Shown: positions 27,755 to 39,110, numbered from the stretch's first letter. The stretch: DNA of 55,570 nucleotides from Chrysomallon squamiferum (GCA_012295275.1 CM022678.1:9924525-9980094); one strand, 5' to 3'. Notes: generated by a model from the letters alone, not told the origin. Numbers and translations are program-made.

Positions 27755-29653
27755 CTGCAAAACCAGAAAGAGATTTAAAATTATAATAGAATTATATCTC
27801 ATAGGGAAAAAACAAAAACAAATTTATAAATAAAAATTAATGAAAGGCTTTTAATCCCAAATCTGCACTAATTACTTCTGCTAGTTAGATTCTTCAATAG
27901 AATGAAGGTCAGATCTGTAGCTGATGGATGCTATTAATTTAAATGTTATGATAAACATGCAGAGAAGTTTTGAATGCCAGTATTTAAAAAAATTAATAAT
28001 ATAAATAAATTGAATATTAAAAATAAAATTAAAAATTAAATATAAATAAAAAGATACAAAGATAAAAGAGATAACAGTAAAGGAAAGTGAAGATAAATGA
28101 AAATTCTCAAATTTATAGTGAAATAAATCAACATTAAAACAAAAATCATTGCATAATGCAGAACAGAATTGTTAAAAGTATTAAACTTGATTAAAAAAAA
28201 TGTGAAAGATTAAAAAAAAAAAAAAACCAAAACATGCAAATTTAAAGTAATAGAAAATCAAAACTTCTGTCTTAAAGCTTGCAATTTGAAACTTTTATTT
28301 GCAGTTGTAAAATTAATGAAAGTAAAAAATAAACAAATAAAGTATTTTCTAATAATCTAACAAACTCAAGAGGCAACATTTCACTGTAAATATTATAACC
28401 ACATTGATTAAAACAAAAAAGAGATGAACACAGAAATTATTTATATTTTAATTACAATGAAAATAAATTTCAACTTTACAAACAAACAAATAACAAAACA
28501 CAAAATTGTAAATACCATGTTTATTATAAAAATAATATTAATGTATTGCTGTCTAAGTATTATTTCTATGAAATCTATGGAAAAATAAATAAATATATAT
28601 TCAAAATAGCTAACCTGAAATATATTTTATTTGATATATTTATTGAATTATATAAACAAAACAACTCCCAGTAAGATATAACATGGAATTAAACAAACAA
28701 ACAATTACATTTTCTTTGATATATTATTATAAAATTACTTTATGGTGAAAACTAAAATGTGAGTATGAAAAAGGAGTATTTATTTCCTAATTAAATCTTA
28801 ATAAAAAAAAAAATAAAGAAAATAACTGTCCTTGAGCTTATACTTTGAAGTTATATCACTTGATATTATTAAAATTCTATATTCTGCTGGAATTTTTAAA
28901 AAACTTTTCATATTTTATTATACTGTAATAAAATTGATGCTGACATCTGTTTTAAAAAGATTATTTTGATTATTATTAAGTTTTGCTATGTTTATGCAAG
29001 TCATAACTTTACTTAAAAACTGTTAAGGTTTATTATGTCAAAAAGTGCAAGAGTTGGTAAAATTTTAAATTTATTTATTAAAAAGACATATATTTCCTTA
29101 ATTGTTAAGAAAAACTATATGATATAAAAATAGTTTCTCTTAAAACAAAAAAATGGAGTAAGTTAATAATAATAATAATAGTGAAAATAAATAAATATAT
29201 GTGTATTGCTAGTTAATATTCTCAGTAACAGTAACGTGTTAACAAAGAAAGTGAAAGTATGTTTGTTATAAATCTAAAAATTTAACTATATTAAAAACAA
29301 AGTGTTTTGTTTAACTGATTAGAAAGCTCATTTTTATTTTTATTAAGACCAATAGTAAATAAATGAATAAAATGTACAACAATTAATGTTTTTACTTTAG
29401 TAAAAATAAAGAAGGAAAAATGCCTATTGATAACCAAACTTACAAAAACATATTTCTTTACAATTACTGACTAATGATCACTTAAAATTAATAAATAAAA
29501 TAAAAACAAATTTTCACTATAAAAATAACCCATTAAAAAAAAATCTTATTACAAACAGTGTGTTTTTTCATCATTATTCTTATCTATTAATTTTATTTTA
29601 CTGTGATCATGTGTGAAAACATGATAGCAAAACATAATTAAAACTTTACTTAC
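27755..29653. other. AT-rich intron, nothing supported
   Basis: Long A-rich stretches, no exon recognised, no strong repeat other than short A, AAT and TAAA runs. Confidence 0.5.
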
Positions 29654-29705
29654 CTTTTCACCGCTAACATTTCCTGCATTTTCAGCTGGCTTATTGTCAT
29701 CCATT
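29654..29705 (-). CDS. candidate start-codon exon of the minus-strand gene
   Basis: The exon has acceptor TTATTTGTGTTTCAG immediately before A-ATG (ATG at 29704-29702), then 17 codons MDDNKPAENAGNVSGEK and a consensus donor GTAAGT. The acidic, Asn/Ala-rich N-terminus is typical of a disordered start. The acceptor upstream of the ATG implies at least one 5' untranslated exon, or that this ATG is internal if the exon at 30434-30580 belongs to the same transcript. Those two do not join in frame as they stand. Confidence 0.6.
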
Positions 29706-30433
29706 CTGAAACACAAATAACACAGTAATAAATCCAGTAAGTCAGCAGGTAATTTAAATATTTTGGAAAAACACAAAGAATTACTAAGAAATATATTTAA
29801 AATAATTTTAAAAATAATAGTTAAAAAAAAAATCATTCATCGCAAATGCAGCTTGATGCTTTACGGAGTTCACTGACAGGTTTCATACAGCAATGTGGTC
29901 ACAAGAAGGGAAGGACCTCTGCCTGTTACATTTACTGTGGAACACTGAAATACAAATTCACTACCTAGATCTTGTTGTTTTATTTCAAGCAGCTGGATAT
30001 CACCATGACGACAACGACAAATGAGTTGAGAAAAGAAAACAAAGAAATAAAAGAACACTTAGCTACCTTGTCAAAGTATTTGTCATTGTGATGTTTATTA
30101 TGGGTTTATAAACTGTGCTATTGTCACCTTGACCATCACAGTATTATGACTACTTATCAAGCTGACTGTTCTCATGCAGACTGCATAATCTACATCTATG
30201 TATCAATTCATCATCTATCTGTTCATCTGTCAGTGTTTATAGACATTTTTAAAACTTTTTATTAAAGTTAAAATAAAGCATGTTTATCACTTAACCTGTT
30301 CTATAATTCTAAATATACAATGAGCTTCTCTTCAAAGTAAATATTTTGAAACCATCTCTCAGATTCAGTTATCTGGTATACCTTTACCTCCACCCTATTT
30401 TCTCTAATACATTTATTTAGAAATGGCACTTAC

Positions 30434-30580
30434 CTGGAAACCCATCCATATTTCTTCATGTCTACTGGGCTTCTTGTTTACAATAAAAGTTGACATAACC
30501 TTTATACCTGTTCTTTTCAGTATCAGTCTGTGATGTAGATAATAATACATCTCCTTAATTTCAGGTCTTCTCACTTCTTC
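30434..30580 (-). CDS. clean 49-codon exon, upstream in the minus-strand transcription unit
   Basis: 147 bp, phase 0 at both ends, acceptor TTCTATTAAAAAG and consensus donor GTAAGT. The frame reads EEVRRPEIKEMYYYLHHRLI, LKRTGIKVMSTFIVNKKPSR, HEEIWMGFQ, well-mixed and protein-like. It could be an N-terminal coding exon of the same gene or the last visible exon of another minus-strand gene. Joining straight to 29705 gives a stop within three codons. Unrecognised family. Confidence 0.55.
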
Positions 30581-31019
30581 CTTTTTAATAGAAAAAAAAA
30601 AAAAAGACATTAATCTTCACTTTTCACTATGGACTGTGCTTTTTATAAAGTTAAAATTGAGATTTAATGTGCTGCTTTATCAGCTTTCCAAAAACTTAAA
30701 TAAGGAAAAAGTAATAACACTTTAAAAACAAAAAATATATATATATATATTTTTTTTATTAAGTTTCACATTAATTATGGAAATTATTAACTGTGAAGAA
30801 TGTATATTTTACTCAATTTACTTTTTCACTGTTCATTATAAAATTATTATACTCTTATTAATAATTTTTTTGAAATAAGTTTTTATTTTTTATTCTGAAT
30901 GAAACTGGTTTGGAAAATCAATATTTATATATTTTCCATTGTTAATAATGAAAAATACATAGATTGTTCAGTATTAATTTTCATATTGAATTTTTATTTA
31001 TTTATTTATTTTAAATTTT

Positions 31020-31023
31020 CTGA

Positions 31024-31066
<43 letters not shown>
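31020..31066. repeat. (TAA)n microsatellite
   Basis: Simple TAA run just upstream of the CpG-enriched intergenic interval. Confidence 0.94.
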
Positions 31067-31139
31067 CAATAAATAAATAAAATAAAATTTTAAAAAGTTT
31101 GATTAGTTTAAATTTCTGTTGTTTAAGAAAATGAGAACT

Positions 31140-31440
31140 GATATAAACACTACAATCTTAGAGGTCCTTAGGTCCGAATAGTGAGCGTTCCCAATCGTTT
31201 TTCTTTTTCTTTTGTTTGATGCCTACCTTCGTGTCATTAACATAATTAATAAGTGAATATTTCTTATTAGCGAATTCAAAATGATCTGTTATCGTTCAAT
31301 AGTAAACGAAGATTAAAATGTTTTTCTAGCACACGCGAAGTGACGTGCGAGTCGGAAATGAGTCTCGATTACGATATTAATTTCAAGTCATCTAAAAGGA
31401 AAAAGACTACCATGTTTCAAACATTTCGGAGGCGAAGACA
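31140..31440. promoter_or_regulatory. CpG-enriched interval between divergent genes, candidate bidirectional promoter
   Basis: CpG is rare across most of this window. Here it clusters (AGCGTT, AATCG, TTCGTG, AGCGAATTC, AACGAAG, ACACGCGAAGTGACGTGCGAGTCGG, TCTCGATTACG, TTTCGGAGGCG). TGACGT at 31341-31346 matches a CREB/ATF half-palindrome. The interval lies between the minus-strand exons (ending at 30580) and the plus-strand exons (from 32960). A 44-codon frame starting ATG at 31358 with a good context (GGAAATGA), ending TAA at 31492, could be the first exon or an upstream ORF of the plus-strand gene. I see no good donor in it. Confidence 0.4.
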
Positions 31441-31904
31441 AAATAAAAACCTTTTTCTTTTTATACTCTTTAATACTGTTAAATCTCGTTAAAACATTAA
31501 TCTCTTATTTCTTCAGGTATATCTAATTATCACTGTAAGATTGTCGTTTAACTAACAGAAAACTACATTAATTTCTCCTGTATGTTTAACATATTTATTT
31601 TTAAAAAGTCTTTTGCTACCATTACAGCCGTTTATACGAAAAAACTAATATTCAGATAAAGAATTTATTTTTTTATTATAAATACATTAGCTTACTTTAT
31701 CACATTCAGTAAAAATTTTCAGCCGGTAACTTGATTATCACCTACTGAATAATTTAGTATTTTATATTTTCATTAACTATTAACACCTTTATTTTTGTTT
31801 ATTTATTTATTTATTTATTTTTAACACAACATTGATTTTCCTTAGCCTCACCACCAACAAAACAGACACTGAGAGTGCTGTGAGTAATCGCAGTTATGAT
31901 TGTT

Positions 31905-31905
31905 T

Positions 31906-31957
<52 letters not shown>
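31905..31957. repeat. (TAA)n microsatellite
   Basis: Simple TAA run of about 17 units. Confidence 0.95.
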
Positions 31958-31959
<2 letters not shown>

Positions 31960-32039
31960 TAAAACCCAATAACAAGAAATTGTTTTTATAATTTTATGTT
32001 TATATAATTGTGAAAAACAAATTCTTGTTTTCTCTTCTT

Positions 32040-32795
32040 CATGTTCTTCTTCGTTGTCTTCTTCTTTTTCTTCTTCTTCTTCTTCTTATTATTGTCATTA
32101 TTATTGTTATTGTTATTATTAATATTATTATTATTATTGTTATTATTAATTGCCCAGTATTATCAGTTAGTTACTAATATTGCTACTTCTGCTATTACCA
32201 CTGTTACTACTGTTATTCTACTACTGAAAAAATAGTGACTTTCAACACACTAAATATATTACAAATATCTATTTACCACTATGTCTGTTACTGCTATTTC
32301 TACACATGTTAATGCTATTATTTTTTTCTATTACTACTATTACTACTACTACTACTACTGTGGTGTCTGCAGTTATTTACTAACTCCTCTTATTGTATTT
32401 ACTACTACTATTCAACCTAAGCTAATTCTACCACAGTTATCACTATCACTGTTAATGCTGCAATGACTACTACTAGTACTGTTACTACTAATACTACAAC
32501 TATTACCACTATTACTACTCCTAGTATTGTTACGAATTCTGCTGCTGCTGCTCCTACTGCTACTACTACTACTACAACAACAACTATTACTACTGCTGCC
32601 AGTGCTACTACTACTGTTACTACTACTAAAACTAATACTAAAACTGCTACAACTACTGCTGTGTCAACTACTATAACCAACAGTACCACTGTTACTACTA
32701 GTTCTACTGCTAGTATTACTACAACTACTACAACAACTACAACTACTACTACTGCTGTTATTACTATTACTACTGTTAAAATATTATGATGTCTT
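32040..32795. repeat. (TTC)n then long imperfect ACT trinucleotide field
   Basis: A TTC/TTA run at 32040-32150 is followed by about 600 bp of imperfect ACT/GCT/ATT trinucleotides. The field keeps trinucleotide register well enough to give open frames on both strands (Thr-rich at 32463-32789, Val-rich at 32417-32827). These are compositional, with no domain, and are not reported as genes. Confidence 0.9.
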
Positions 32796-32959
32796 CTACC
32801 TTTTTCATTATATATATATATTTTCAATTTATTAACTTTCTTATTTATTTATTTATTTATTGATTTATCATATTTTCTGAACTTTTTCTTTTTTCCTTTT
32901 CTGCTGATAGTTAAGATACAGTTACCAAGTTTGTTAATACTGTTTTTCATTTATTTCAG

Positions 32960-33154
32960 GAATTCCAGAATCCAAATCGGACACAAGTTCTGTACAGGAA
33001 TTAAGTCTGAACTGCAGTTGTTTCACCAGCCAGCTGTTGGAGTTTCTGGTAGAGTGTTTCCATGGAAAACTCCTTTCTTTGAAAGATGTGGACACTGGAA
33101 ATAATCCTGATCTTTGTGTATCTGTCATTGACAATTTAGTTAAACTTACTTCAG
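32960..33154 (+). CDS. intact exon of unrecognised plus-strand gene
   Basis: 195 bp, acceptor CATTTATTTCAG and donor GTAATT, phase 1 in and phase 1 out, no interruption. The reading begins IPESKSDTSSVQELSLNCSC, continues with FTSQLLEFLVECFHGKLLSL and ends DNLVKLTS. Its amphipathic Leu-rich helices resemble HEAT/armadillo-like scaffold proteins in general character. That is an impression only, and I cannot name the family. The next exon continues in phase. Confidence 0.68.
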
Positions 33155-33224
33155 GTAATTGTTTTTTATTAAAGTAAACACTATTTTTTGAATATTATAA
33201 ATTTTAAATAATTATTCTCTTTTT

Positions 33225-33226
<2 letters not shown>

Positions 33227-33271
<45 letters not shown>

Positions 33272-33461
33272 ATCTCTCTCTCTCTCTCTCTGATTCCATC
33301 TCTGACTCTTTTCTCTGTCTCTCTCTTTCTGTCCATATCTTATCTTCTGCATATTCTATCTGTAAATATCTCTTAGTTATTATTTTCTTATTTCTTTCTT
33401 TACCCATCTTTATCAACCTCATTCTATTAACACTCTCTTCAAGCTGTATTTTCTTTGTCAA

Positions 33462-33500
<39 letters not shown>
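33227..33500. repeat. (CT)n and (GT)n microsatellites in intron
   Basis: Interrupted CT run at 33227-33291, pyrimidine-rich sequence, then a GT run at about 33464-33500. Confidence 0.95.
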
Positions 33501-33501
<1 letters not shown>

Positions 33502-34145
33502 TGAAGTCTGTCAGTGTATATGTCATCTGTTGTTGGTATTTAGAGTTAGTGGGTGTGTTTGTTTCTGTGTTTCTTTATTTGCTATGTTTTTCTCTATCTG
33601 TTTTTTTTTATGTGTGAATATGTTGTGCTAATCTGTGTCTACAGGCAAATATGTACCTAAAAGAGAAATCTTTAATATTTTTTTTTCATTTTTTTTTTTA
33701 TCAAGATAAATCAAATCAAAGTTCTGTTGAAAGGCTGATGTAAGCTGATTGACTACCAAAGAAACTGGACACAGAGAAATATGTCAATTTAAGAAAAGCA
33801 AAGCTCAACTCAAGTACTTTTGGACAATTGCCTTTGTTGATGTCACTGACTCAGCTAGCAACCATTAACTCAGATAGGTGGAGAATGGCTGGTGAGATGC
33901 AGTGAAAGCCATTTGTGGTCAGTAGTAGCCATTTGATTCATTAGAAGTAACTGTTACTGATTTTAATTTTGTAAATGTTTTTAAATAATTATGTAATTTG
34001 ATTATTTCTGCATTATGAATATAAATAAATTAACACATACACACAAACACACACACACATAACCAATAACTTCCTTAAAATATAAATTCTGTTTATAAAT
34101 GAAGTTTCTTGGTTAAACTGACTCTGTTACTCTGTCTAATTTTAG
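33501..34145. other. intron, nothing firmly supported
   Basis: A segment at 33720-33960 has higher complexity than the surrounding intron and a short open stretch (QLPLLMSLTQLATINSD), but no clean splice pair. It could be a decayed exon or repeat. Confidence 0.35.
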
Positions 34146-34345
34146 AAACTCTACCAAACAGTCATGTGACAGCTTTAAGGTTGCTCATTGGCTGATGCAG
34201 ACCTTGACCCTGCTGTCAAGCAATCAGAAATCCTGCGCACCTGCTCAAGCTTTCATCCAGTTGGATTATGGATGTGTTAATAACACAGTTTGCAGAGTCC
34301 ATCTTGAAACAAAAGAAACATCCACTTAGTGTTCTTGATGATGCT
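34146..34345 (+). CDS. exon with two one-base frameshifts
   Basis: 200 bp, acceptor CTGTCTAATTTTAG, donor GTATGT. Phase 1 from the preceding exon gives ETLPNSHVTALRLL. A shift leads to AHWLMQTLTLLSSNQKSC then APAQAFIQ. A second shift leads to WIMDVLITQFAESILKQKKH then PLSVLDDA. All three pieces are protein-like and follow one another with almost no overlap, which indicates one exon with two small indels. Helical, Leu-rich character continues from the preceding exon. Family not recognised. Confidence 0.58.
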
Positions 34346-34645
34346 GTATGTTTTCTTTATTTATCTTATTACAGTTAATGCTATTTTCTCTTTTTTTTTT
34401 GTTGTTCTTTATTTGTTCTTGTTTGTTTTGGTTGTTGGTCTAGGTATATTTTTATATGATGCAATTTTCATAAGTGTATAAAGAATACTTTTATAAATGT
34501 TATTTTAATTCTGAAGAGATCTGACAATATTATCACCAGAAATATGTTTCTTTATTATTCTGTGTTTATTTTTTTTATTTACCCTACTTTTTCTCAAATT
34601 GCATTTATATAGATAGATAGCTATAAGCAAATTGCTATCTGATAA

Positions 34646-34648
<3 letters not shown>

Positions 34649-34682
<34 letters not shown>
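34649..34682. repeat. (GT)n microsatellite
   Basis: Perfect GT run ending 20 bp before the acceptor of the next candidate exon. Confidence 0.95.
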
Positions 34683-34684
<2 letters not shown>

Positions 34685-34703
34685 GAACTATTTTGTGTTT
34701 CAG

Positions 34704-34839
34704 TGCTTGGTACAAAATACTCAGACCTGTTTTATTTAAATTTAAGATTGAAACTGACGGCTCCCTTAGTCTTTGTTTATACCACCAAGGGAAACAACTC
34801 TGAGTTAAACGGCTTGAATATTGGTGAAAAACTATTTAG
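34704..34839 (+). CDS. candidate exon, 136 bp
   Basis: After TTTTGTGTTTCAG a frame runs without stop (LGTKYSDLFYLNLRLKLTAP then LVFVYTTKGNNSELNGLNIG and EKLF) to a GTAGTA donor-like site. It does not join the flanking exons in phase as written. It may be a real exon, an alternative exon, or chance. Confidence 0.38.
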
Positions 34840-35039
34840 GTAGTAAATTATTTTTATATTTTTCAGTAAAAAAATGTAATTTTTTTATAAAATTAAATTA
34901 GTTTTTAATACAAAATAATAAAACAGAAGCTTGCATATTGTTTGAGATTATTATACTTATTTTTATTACTACACACACACAGAGGAGGAAAATAAGACTT
35001 CTGAATAGCATCTTGTATTTTATATTAGTAAAGAGTTTT

Positions 35040-35704
35040 CAGTTCTGTTATTGTGACAGAGATGTAATTAATACCTAAAACATCAACAGCAACTTTTAAT
35101 GTGGTGGTGACAGTAGCACATTTCATGTCAGACATTGCCAGACGCATAGCAATCAGCTGTTTGAAGACAAATGACAGACCAGCTAGACTTGTTACTGTCT
35201 TAATCTAGTATGCTTATCTTGTTTGGAATCCCATGCTATTAGGTATCTCTGTGACTCAAAGCACTACCTACCTCTTTAACTGCCTGTTGCATTAATGTAG
35301 CACTAAGTCTGATGAAAACATCTTCATTTGATAAATTAGATGGACAAACTTTCTCACCTGTGACCTGCTTGTTAGTGATTGTTGGCAGCTTTTATTTGTT
35401 TCAATTTTTACCTTTTGTTGCATGCTGAGACTGTCTTAACGTTCCCCCTGGTAGGTTTTGTGCACGGGAAGGTGGTGCTACATCATTAACAAAACTTGAT
35501 TTGATCATCATCCTCGCTAGATGATGATGTTATATCTAACGCAATATATTTGTCATTGCTTGCATTGTCTGACTGTTGTTAAATTCATCTTTCTGGTTGA
35601 ATGTAACATGGCTCTGTTTCATCTCCGACCTGTTCACCACCCTGATGTCATTGTCATCTTCCAGAGGACAAGCTTTGTATTACCTTCCATCCTGATCCAG
35701 CTTT
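35040..35704 (-). mobile_element. degenerate 3' part of Gypsy-type pol, broken
   Basis: Minus-strand sequence directly downstream of the integrase frame. Composition and continuity suggest the integrase C-terminal region and 3' end of the element, but stops and shifts prevent a clean reading. I found no second LTR here, so the element is 3'-truncated or its 3' LTR is lost. Confidence 0.42.
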
Positions 35705-36052
35705 TCAGTGACTCTGTACAGTTGACTTCTCCAGTGATCTTGAATTTTTTTTCCTGCCCTGGATGTTTCCAAACATCGGATAAAATGGTGAAAAGCCAGT
35801 TGTAGAGTGAGTTGCAGCACTGTAATAATAAATAAGCTGAGATATGTACTCAGGCCATTTTTTCATACAATCATTGGAAATTGTGCGGAGCAGATCATGC
35901 AGTGTCCTGTTGAATCTCTCACACTGACCATTTCCTTCAGGGTGATGTGGAGTGGTTCTGCTCTTTTTCACTCCATAAAGAGTACATAAACTACTTGTTA
36001 CCTCCAATTCAAAGTTTCTACCTTGATCACTGTAACCGTTCTGGCGCTCCAT
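35705..36052 (-). mobile_element. Gypsy/Ty3-type integrase fragment (catalytic core, C-terminal half)
   Basis: A 115-codon open frame on the minus strand. It contains SDQGRNFE (second catalytic Asp), then TTPHHPEGNGQCERFNRTLH with the catalytic Glu. Exactly 35 residues lie between that Asp and Glu, the D,35,E spacing of retroelement integrases. It continues with a WPEYI..L.Y.YSAATHSTTGFSP-type block found after the core in Ty3/Gypsy elements. The enzyme joins element DNA to host DNA. Here it is a fragment of a dead element lying in what appears to be an intron of a plus-strand gene. Confidence 0.88.
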
Positions 36053-36440
36053 GTCACTGAAACCACTCTGAGTATGTTTGCTATGGTTTCTGGTCTTTCA
36101 CAGTGAACTTGGTAAAAACATCAGTCATGACTAAGACATTTTCTTTGCCACGTGAAGATGGCTCCAACACTGTCAAATCCATGGCTACAATCTCAACAGG
36201 TCTGGTAGCAAAGGTAGTTTCAGTTTGAGTTGTGACAGTTTATTGACTGAGGCTGTTCTGCCTCTGTCACTGATGACAAAACACCCACTCTAGTTCTTGG
36301 TTTCAACCAGAAAGCTGTAGACCTGAAACGGTTCATTTTGAACACGAAGTGGAGTGTTTATCACCATAACATTCACAGGTAAATGTCCCGACTTATCTTC
36401 CATTTGCTCTATCATTGAATAGGCACCCAAATTGTGCTCA
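36053..36440 (-). mobile_element. Gypsy-type integrase core, N-terminal half, with stops and frameshift
   Basis: The minus-strand translation near 36185-36105 reads VAMDLTVLEPSSRGKENVL then VMTDVFTKFT. This is the block with the first catalytic Asp in Ty3/Gypsy integrases. Stops at about 36088 and 36068 and a frame change separate it from the D,35,E half. Further upstream the frame is interrupted repeatedly. The reverse transcriptase and RNase H expected between protease and integrase are missing. Confidence 0.75.
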
Positions 36441-36900
36441 TTGACTGAAAAATAGCATCAATTAGAACAGCAGATTCAACTGGAATACAGACTGGACGTT
36501 GTCCACTAACGCTTTTCGTCTGTTTGGCAGTCTGTAGATTAGATATCTGACATTTATGTACAGACCTGTTAATCAATTTCCTTAAGAAGTGTTTACCAAG
36601 GTCTTTAGCAAGCAATTCTCTACATCGGCTAAAGCAAACACTGAACGCTGGTGGAGAAGTAGTTTGCTGAATTTGTTGCTGCTTCTGCTGCTTTGAAACA
36701 GCTTCCCATACTTCTGCTAGCGGATGATGTGTTGATGGTGAAGAAGTGATAGCTGCAACCACAGTTCTGGATGTTTCTTTGTGTTTTGCAGTGCTGGAAC
36801 ACCCCACATCTTCTGACAGTTTAAAGGCTTCGTCCTGTAACTGAAGAAAGGTCATGCCATCCCTCTGCTGGACTAATTGTTTTAGTTCTTTCTTGTACAC
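36412..36900 (-). mobile_element. Gypsy-type gag, C-terminal part
   Basis: A 162-codon minus-strand frame whose start (ELKQLVQQRDGMTFLQLQDE) matches the character of the late gag helical region of Gypsy elements, in which a short A-E-A-x-x-L-S-E-type phrase follows. A Gln-rich segment comes next. No intact CCHC knuckle was found. It continues the frame at 36922-37488 after a small frame break at about 36900-36960. Confidence 0.65.
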
Positions 36901-36921
36901 TTGGGTCTCTCACATTTTCAC

Positions 36922-37488
36922 CTAATTAATGCAACAAGGTATTATTCTTATCAGGCACCATAGCTGGTTTTTCCTGTACATCCTATCTAATAATTCAGAA
37001 AGACAGTAAGAGAATTCTCTCAGTGATTCGACTTTTTTCTGTGATCGATAAAAAAATAACTTTTGAAGTTCATGCCACTGATGATCTTCTTCAAAAAATC
37101 TTATAACATCCGAGACCACTTCTGGATTTTCGTGGTCTTGTTGTGACCTCAACCTAATTTCTTCTTTTGCTTCACCTTCTAAGTGAGCTGATATAAAACT
37201 AGCCTGCTCCTTTTCTGCAAGGCTCTGATGCAGAAATGCCCTTTCTACCTGATCCCGAAAATCTCTAAATTTGAGGTCATTGCCTGACACATTAAATTTA
37301 CTCACCTTTATCTCATTTCTGATATAAAATAACTGAGTCATAGGTTTATTACTCTTACCTTTGGTGCTGCTTTCACCTTGTTTAGGACTCAGCAATTCCT
37401 CACTAAGTTGTTGAGTCACAGCCCTTTCTTCCTGTAAAGCAGCCTGCAATTCTGCCACCTGATCTTTTAGCTTTTTAGTTTTCGCCAT
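36922..37488 (-). mobile_element. Gypsy-type gag, N-terminal and central part
   Basis: A 188-codon minus-strand frame starting MAKTKKLKDQVAELQAALQE, a short coiled coil. It is followed by a retrotransposon-gag-like region (FRDFRDQVERAF, then IRFFEEDHQWHELQKLFFYR and SQKKVESLREFSYCLSELLD). This gag protein would form the particle core. The start lies about 50 bp inside the adjacent LTR-like segment. The last residues run into a frame break. A shortened copy of its first part is at 48482-48620. Confidence 0.75.
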
Positions 37489-37533
37489 TTTGCAAAGCTT
37501 TATAAATTAAAGTCAGCTGGGAATTCAGTGATG

Positions 37534-38577
37534 TGTTACAAAAAGTGAATTACACCATGCTCATGCCAGCAGCCAGTAATATATTTTCTGTCAATTTAAA
37601 CTTTGTTTAAATTAGTATTTTAATATGTGGTGCTTTTGGATTACACATTTACTTTACTTTGAATTCATTATTACACACTTAATGAAATAACAAAATAATT
37701 TATCAACTAATTTTCTTTTAATTCAGTATTTCAAGTTTTAACTATCAGATTATAACTGACCTCTCCAAGAATCTTTATTTTAAATTTACTTCCTAAATTT
37801 AGATGCCCTTAATTGCTGCCACTCAGGGCTGTTTACCTCACATGTTATCTAAGCCAAGGCTACTGACCATCACTGGACATTACTGGGTCCACACATGTAA
37901 ACAACTGGTCATGTGAAAGTCAACTTTACTGACCCCAAACAGTTACACGCCTCTTTATCTGATTATAGTTTGTAGGGAAATTCCTCAGATCATAACTTTC
38001 ACAATTTCCCCATTAATCCCCAGTTACTCATATCAGTCTTAGTTTACATATTAAATGTTAAAACAGTTTGACTGAGTGAATACCAGTATTGTTCAGTTAA
38101 TTAATACTAAAACTTTAAGTAACATAAAACTGTCACCAGTCATTCGTTCACATTCAAACATTTCACAATCACCTACCTTTCATTGTTTGTGGCCAATAAT
38201 AACAATTTACATTTAAACACAAAGTGAAGCAATACAACAAAACAGCAACACAATGATATCAGTCTTATCCACCACACACAGTAATTATAATGCAGAGGAT
38301 TGTCTCAAACATCTTTCTCCCTTGCCTGATATTCTCTCTTCTCTCTTGAACTCTCTTTCACCACAGTCACACCCTGTACTGACCAGTACTGGCAGACTGT
38401 TACTGTCCTGGCTTCCTTAAGCAAGCACCAGTGACAGTGTTTACCATATATTAATGTCCCAGGTGTCTTGGAGGAATTTCCCAAGTACTTTACATGTAAA
38501 CAACAAGAAATAAACCTCAGACATGTTAATGGTGTTGATCTATCTTTAGATTGTGCATTTTGAGTTCAGTCCCTCAC

Positions 38578-38578
<1 letters not shown>
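37534..38578 (-). mobile_element. LTR-like segment upstream of gag, copy A
   Basis: Non-coding segment of about 1.05 kb between gag and a (TAA)n tract. On the minus strand it would begin TGTGAGGGACTG and end TTTTTGTAACA, so its ends are the TG..CA type expected of an LTR. It sits about 45 bp upstream of the gag start, as a 5' LTR would. A matching segment is 48666-49693. I could not see a tRNA primer-binding site next to it, and there is no second LTR of the same element to prove the boundaries. Confidence 0.55.
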
Positions 38579-38666
<88 letters not shown>

Positions 38667-38870
38667 TAGCTAACATAGTAGGATAGTGATAATAAAAGCT
38701 AATGTAGTAAAGGAGTTAATATAGCTGTAGTTGTAGTAGGTAGTAGTAGAAGTAGTAATAATAACTAGTTTAGTAATAGTAGTAATAATAATAATAGCAG
38801 CTATGTAGTTTTAACAGAGTGCAGCAGTAGGAACAGTTTAGCTGTAGTTGCAGTAATCACTTAGTAGTTT
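38579..38870. repeat. (TAA)n tract and AGT-rich field
   Basis: TAA run at about 38579-38668 followed by imperfect AGT/AAT trinucleotides to 38870. The LTR-like segment ends exactly at this tract. Confidence 0.94.
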
Positions 38871-38961
38871 TAGTTCCAGTAAGAACAGTAGCTGCTTCCT
38901 TTTTTAAATTTGAAATTCAAGAATTTTAAACATTTTTGTATTAATATTTTTTTCCTATCAG

Positions 38962-39110
38962 GGAAGGAGGGACTGTTGTCAGTATTATCAGTTGTTGGGA
39001 AGTCATCACCATTGACAACATTGTATCTTAACAACCAGAAGAAAAACTTAAAAGAAAATGAAATCGAAGAACTTTTCACAAAGTTGTTTGCTGCCATTGA
39101 TAATAAATAA
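38962..39110 (+). CDS. exon, possibly terminal, copy A
   Basis: After acceptor TTTTTTTCCTATCAG the frame reads KEGLLSVLSVVGKSSPLTTL, YLNNQKKNLKENEIEELF, TKLFAAIDNK and a TAA at 39108-39110. The stop overlaps AATAAA-type signals, and no clear donor precedes the stop. It may be an alternative last exon, or an exon whose donor (for example before GTTGTTTGC) I have misplaced. It is preserved in copy B (50051-50199) with no disabling change. Helical, Leu-rich, family unknown. Confidence 0.62.

Noticed and set aside
32417-32827. Paired Thr-rich (plus) and Val-rich (minus) frames of over 100 codons
   Set aside because: Both strands are open because of triplet periodicity, and there is no sign of a mucin or membrane protein beyond composition.
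35521-35989. Plus-strand frames over the integrase region
   Set aside because: They are antisense to the recognisable minus-strand integrase with D,35,E spacing.
38870-39097. Minus-strand frame of 75 codons
   Set aside because: It is antisense to the plus-strand exon at 38962-39110, which has a good acceptor and is conserved in the second copy.
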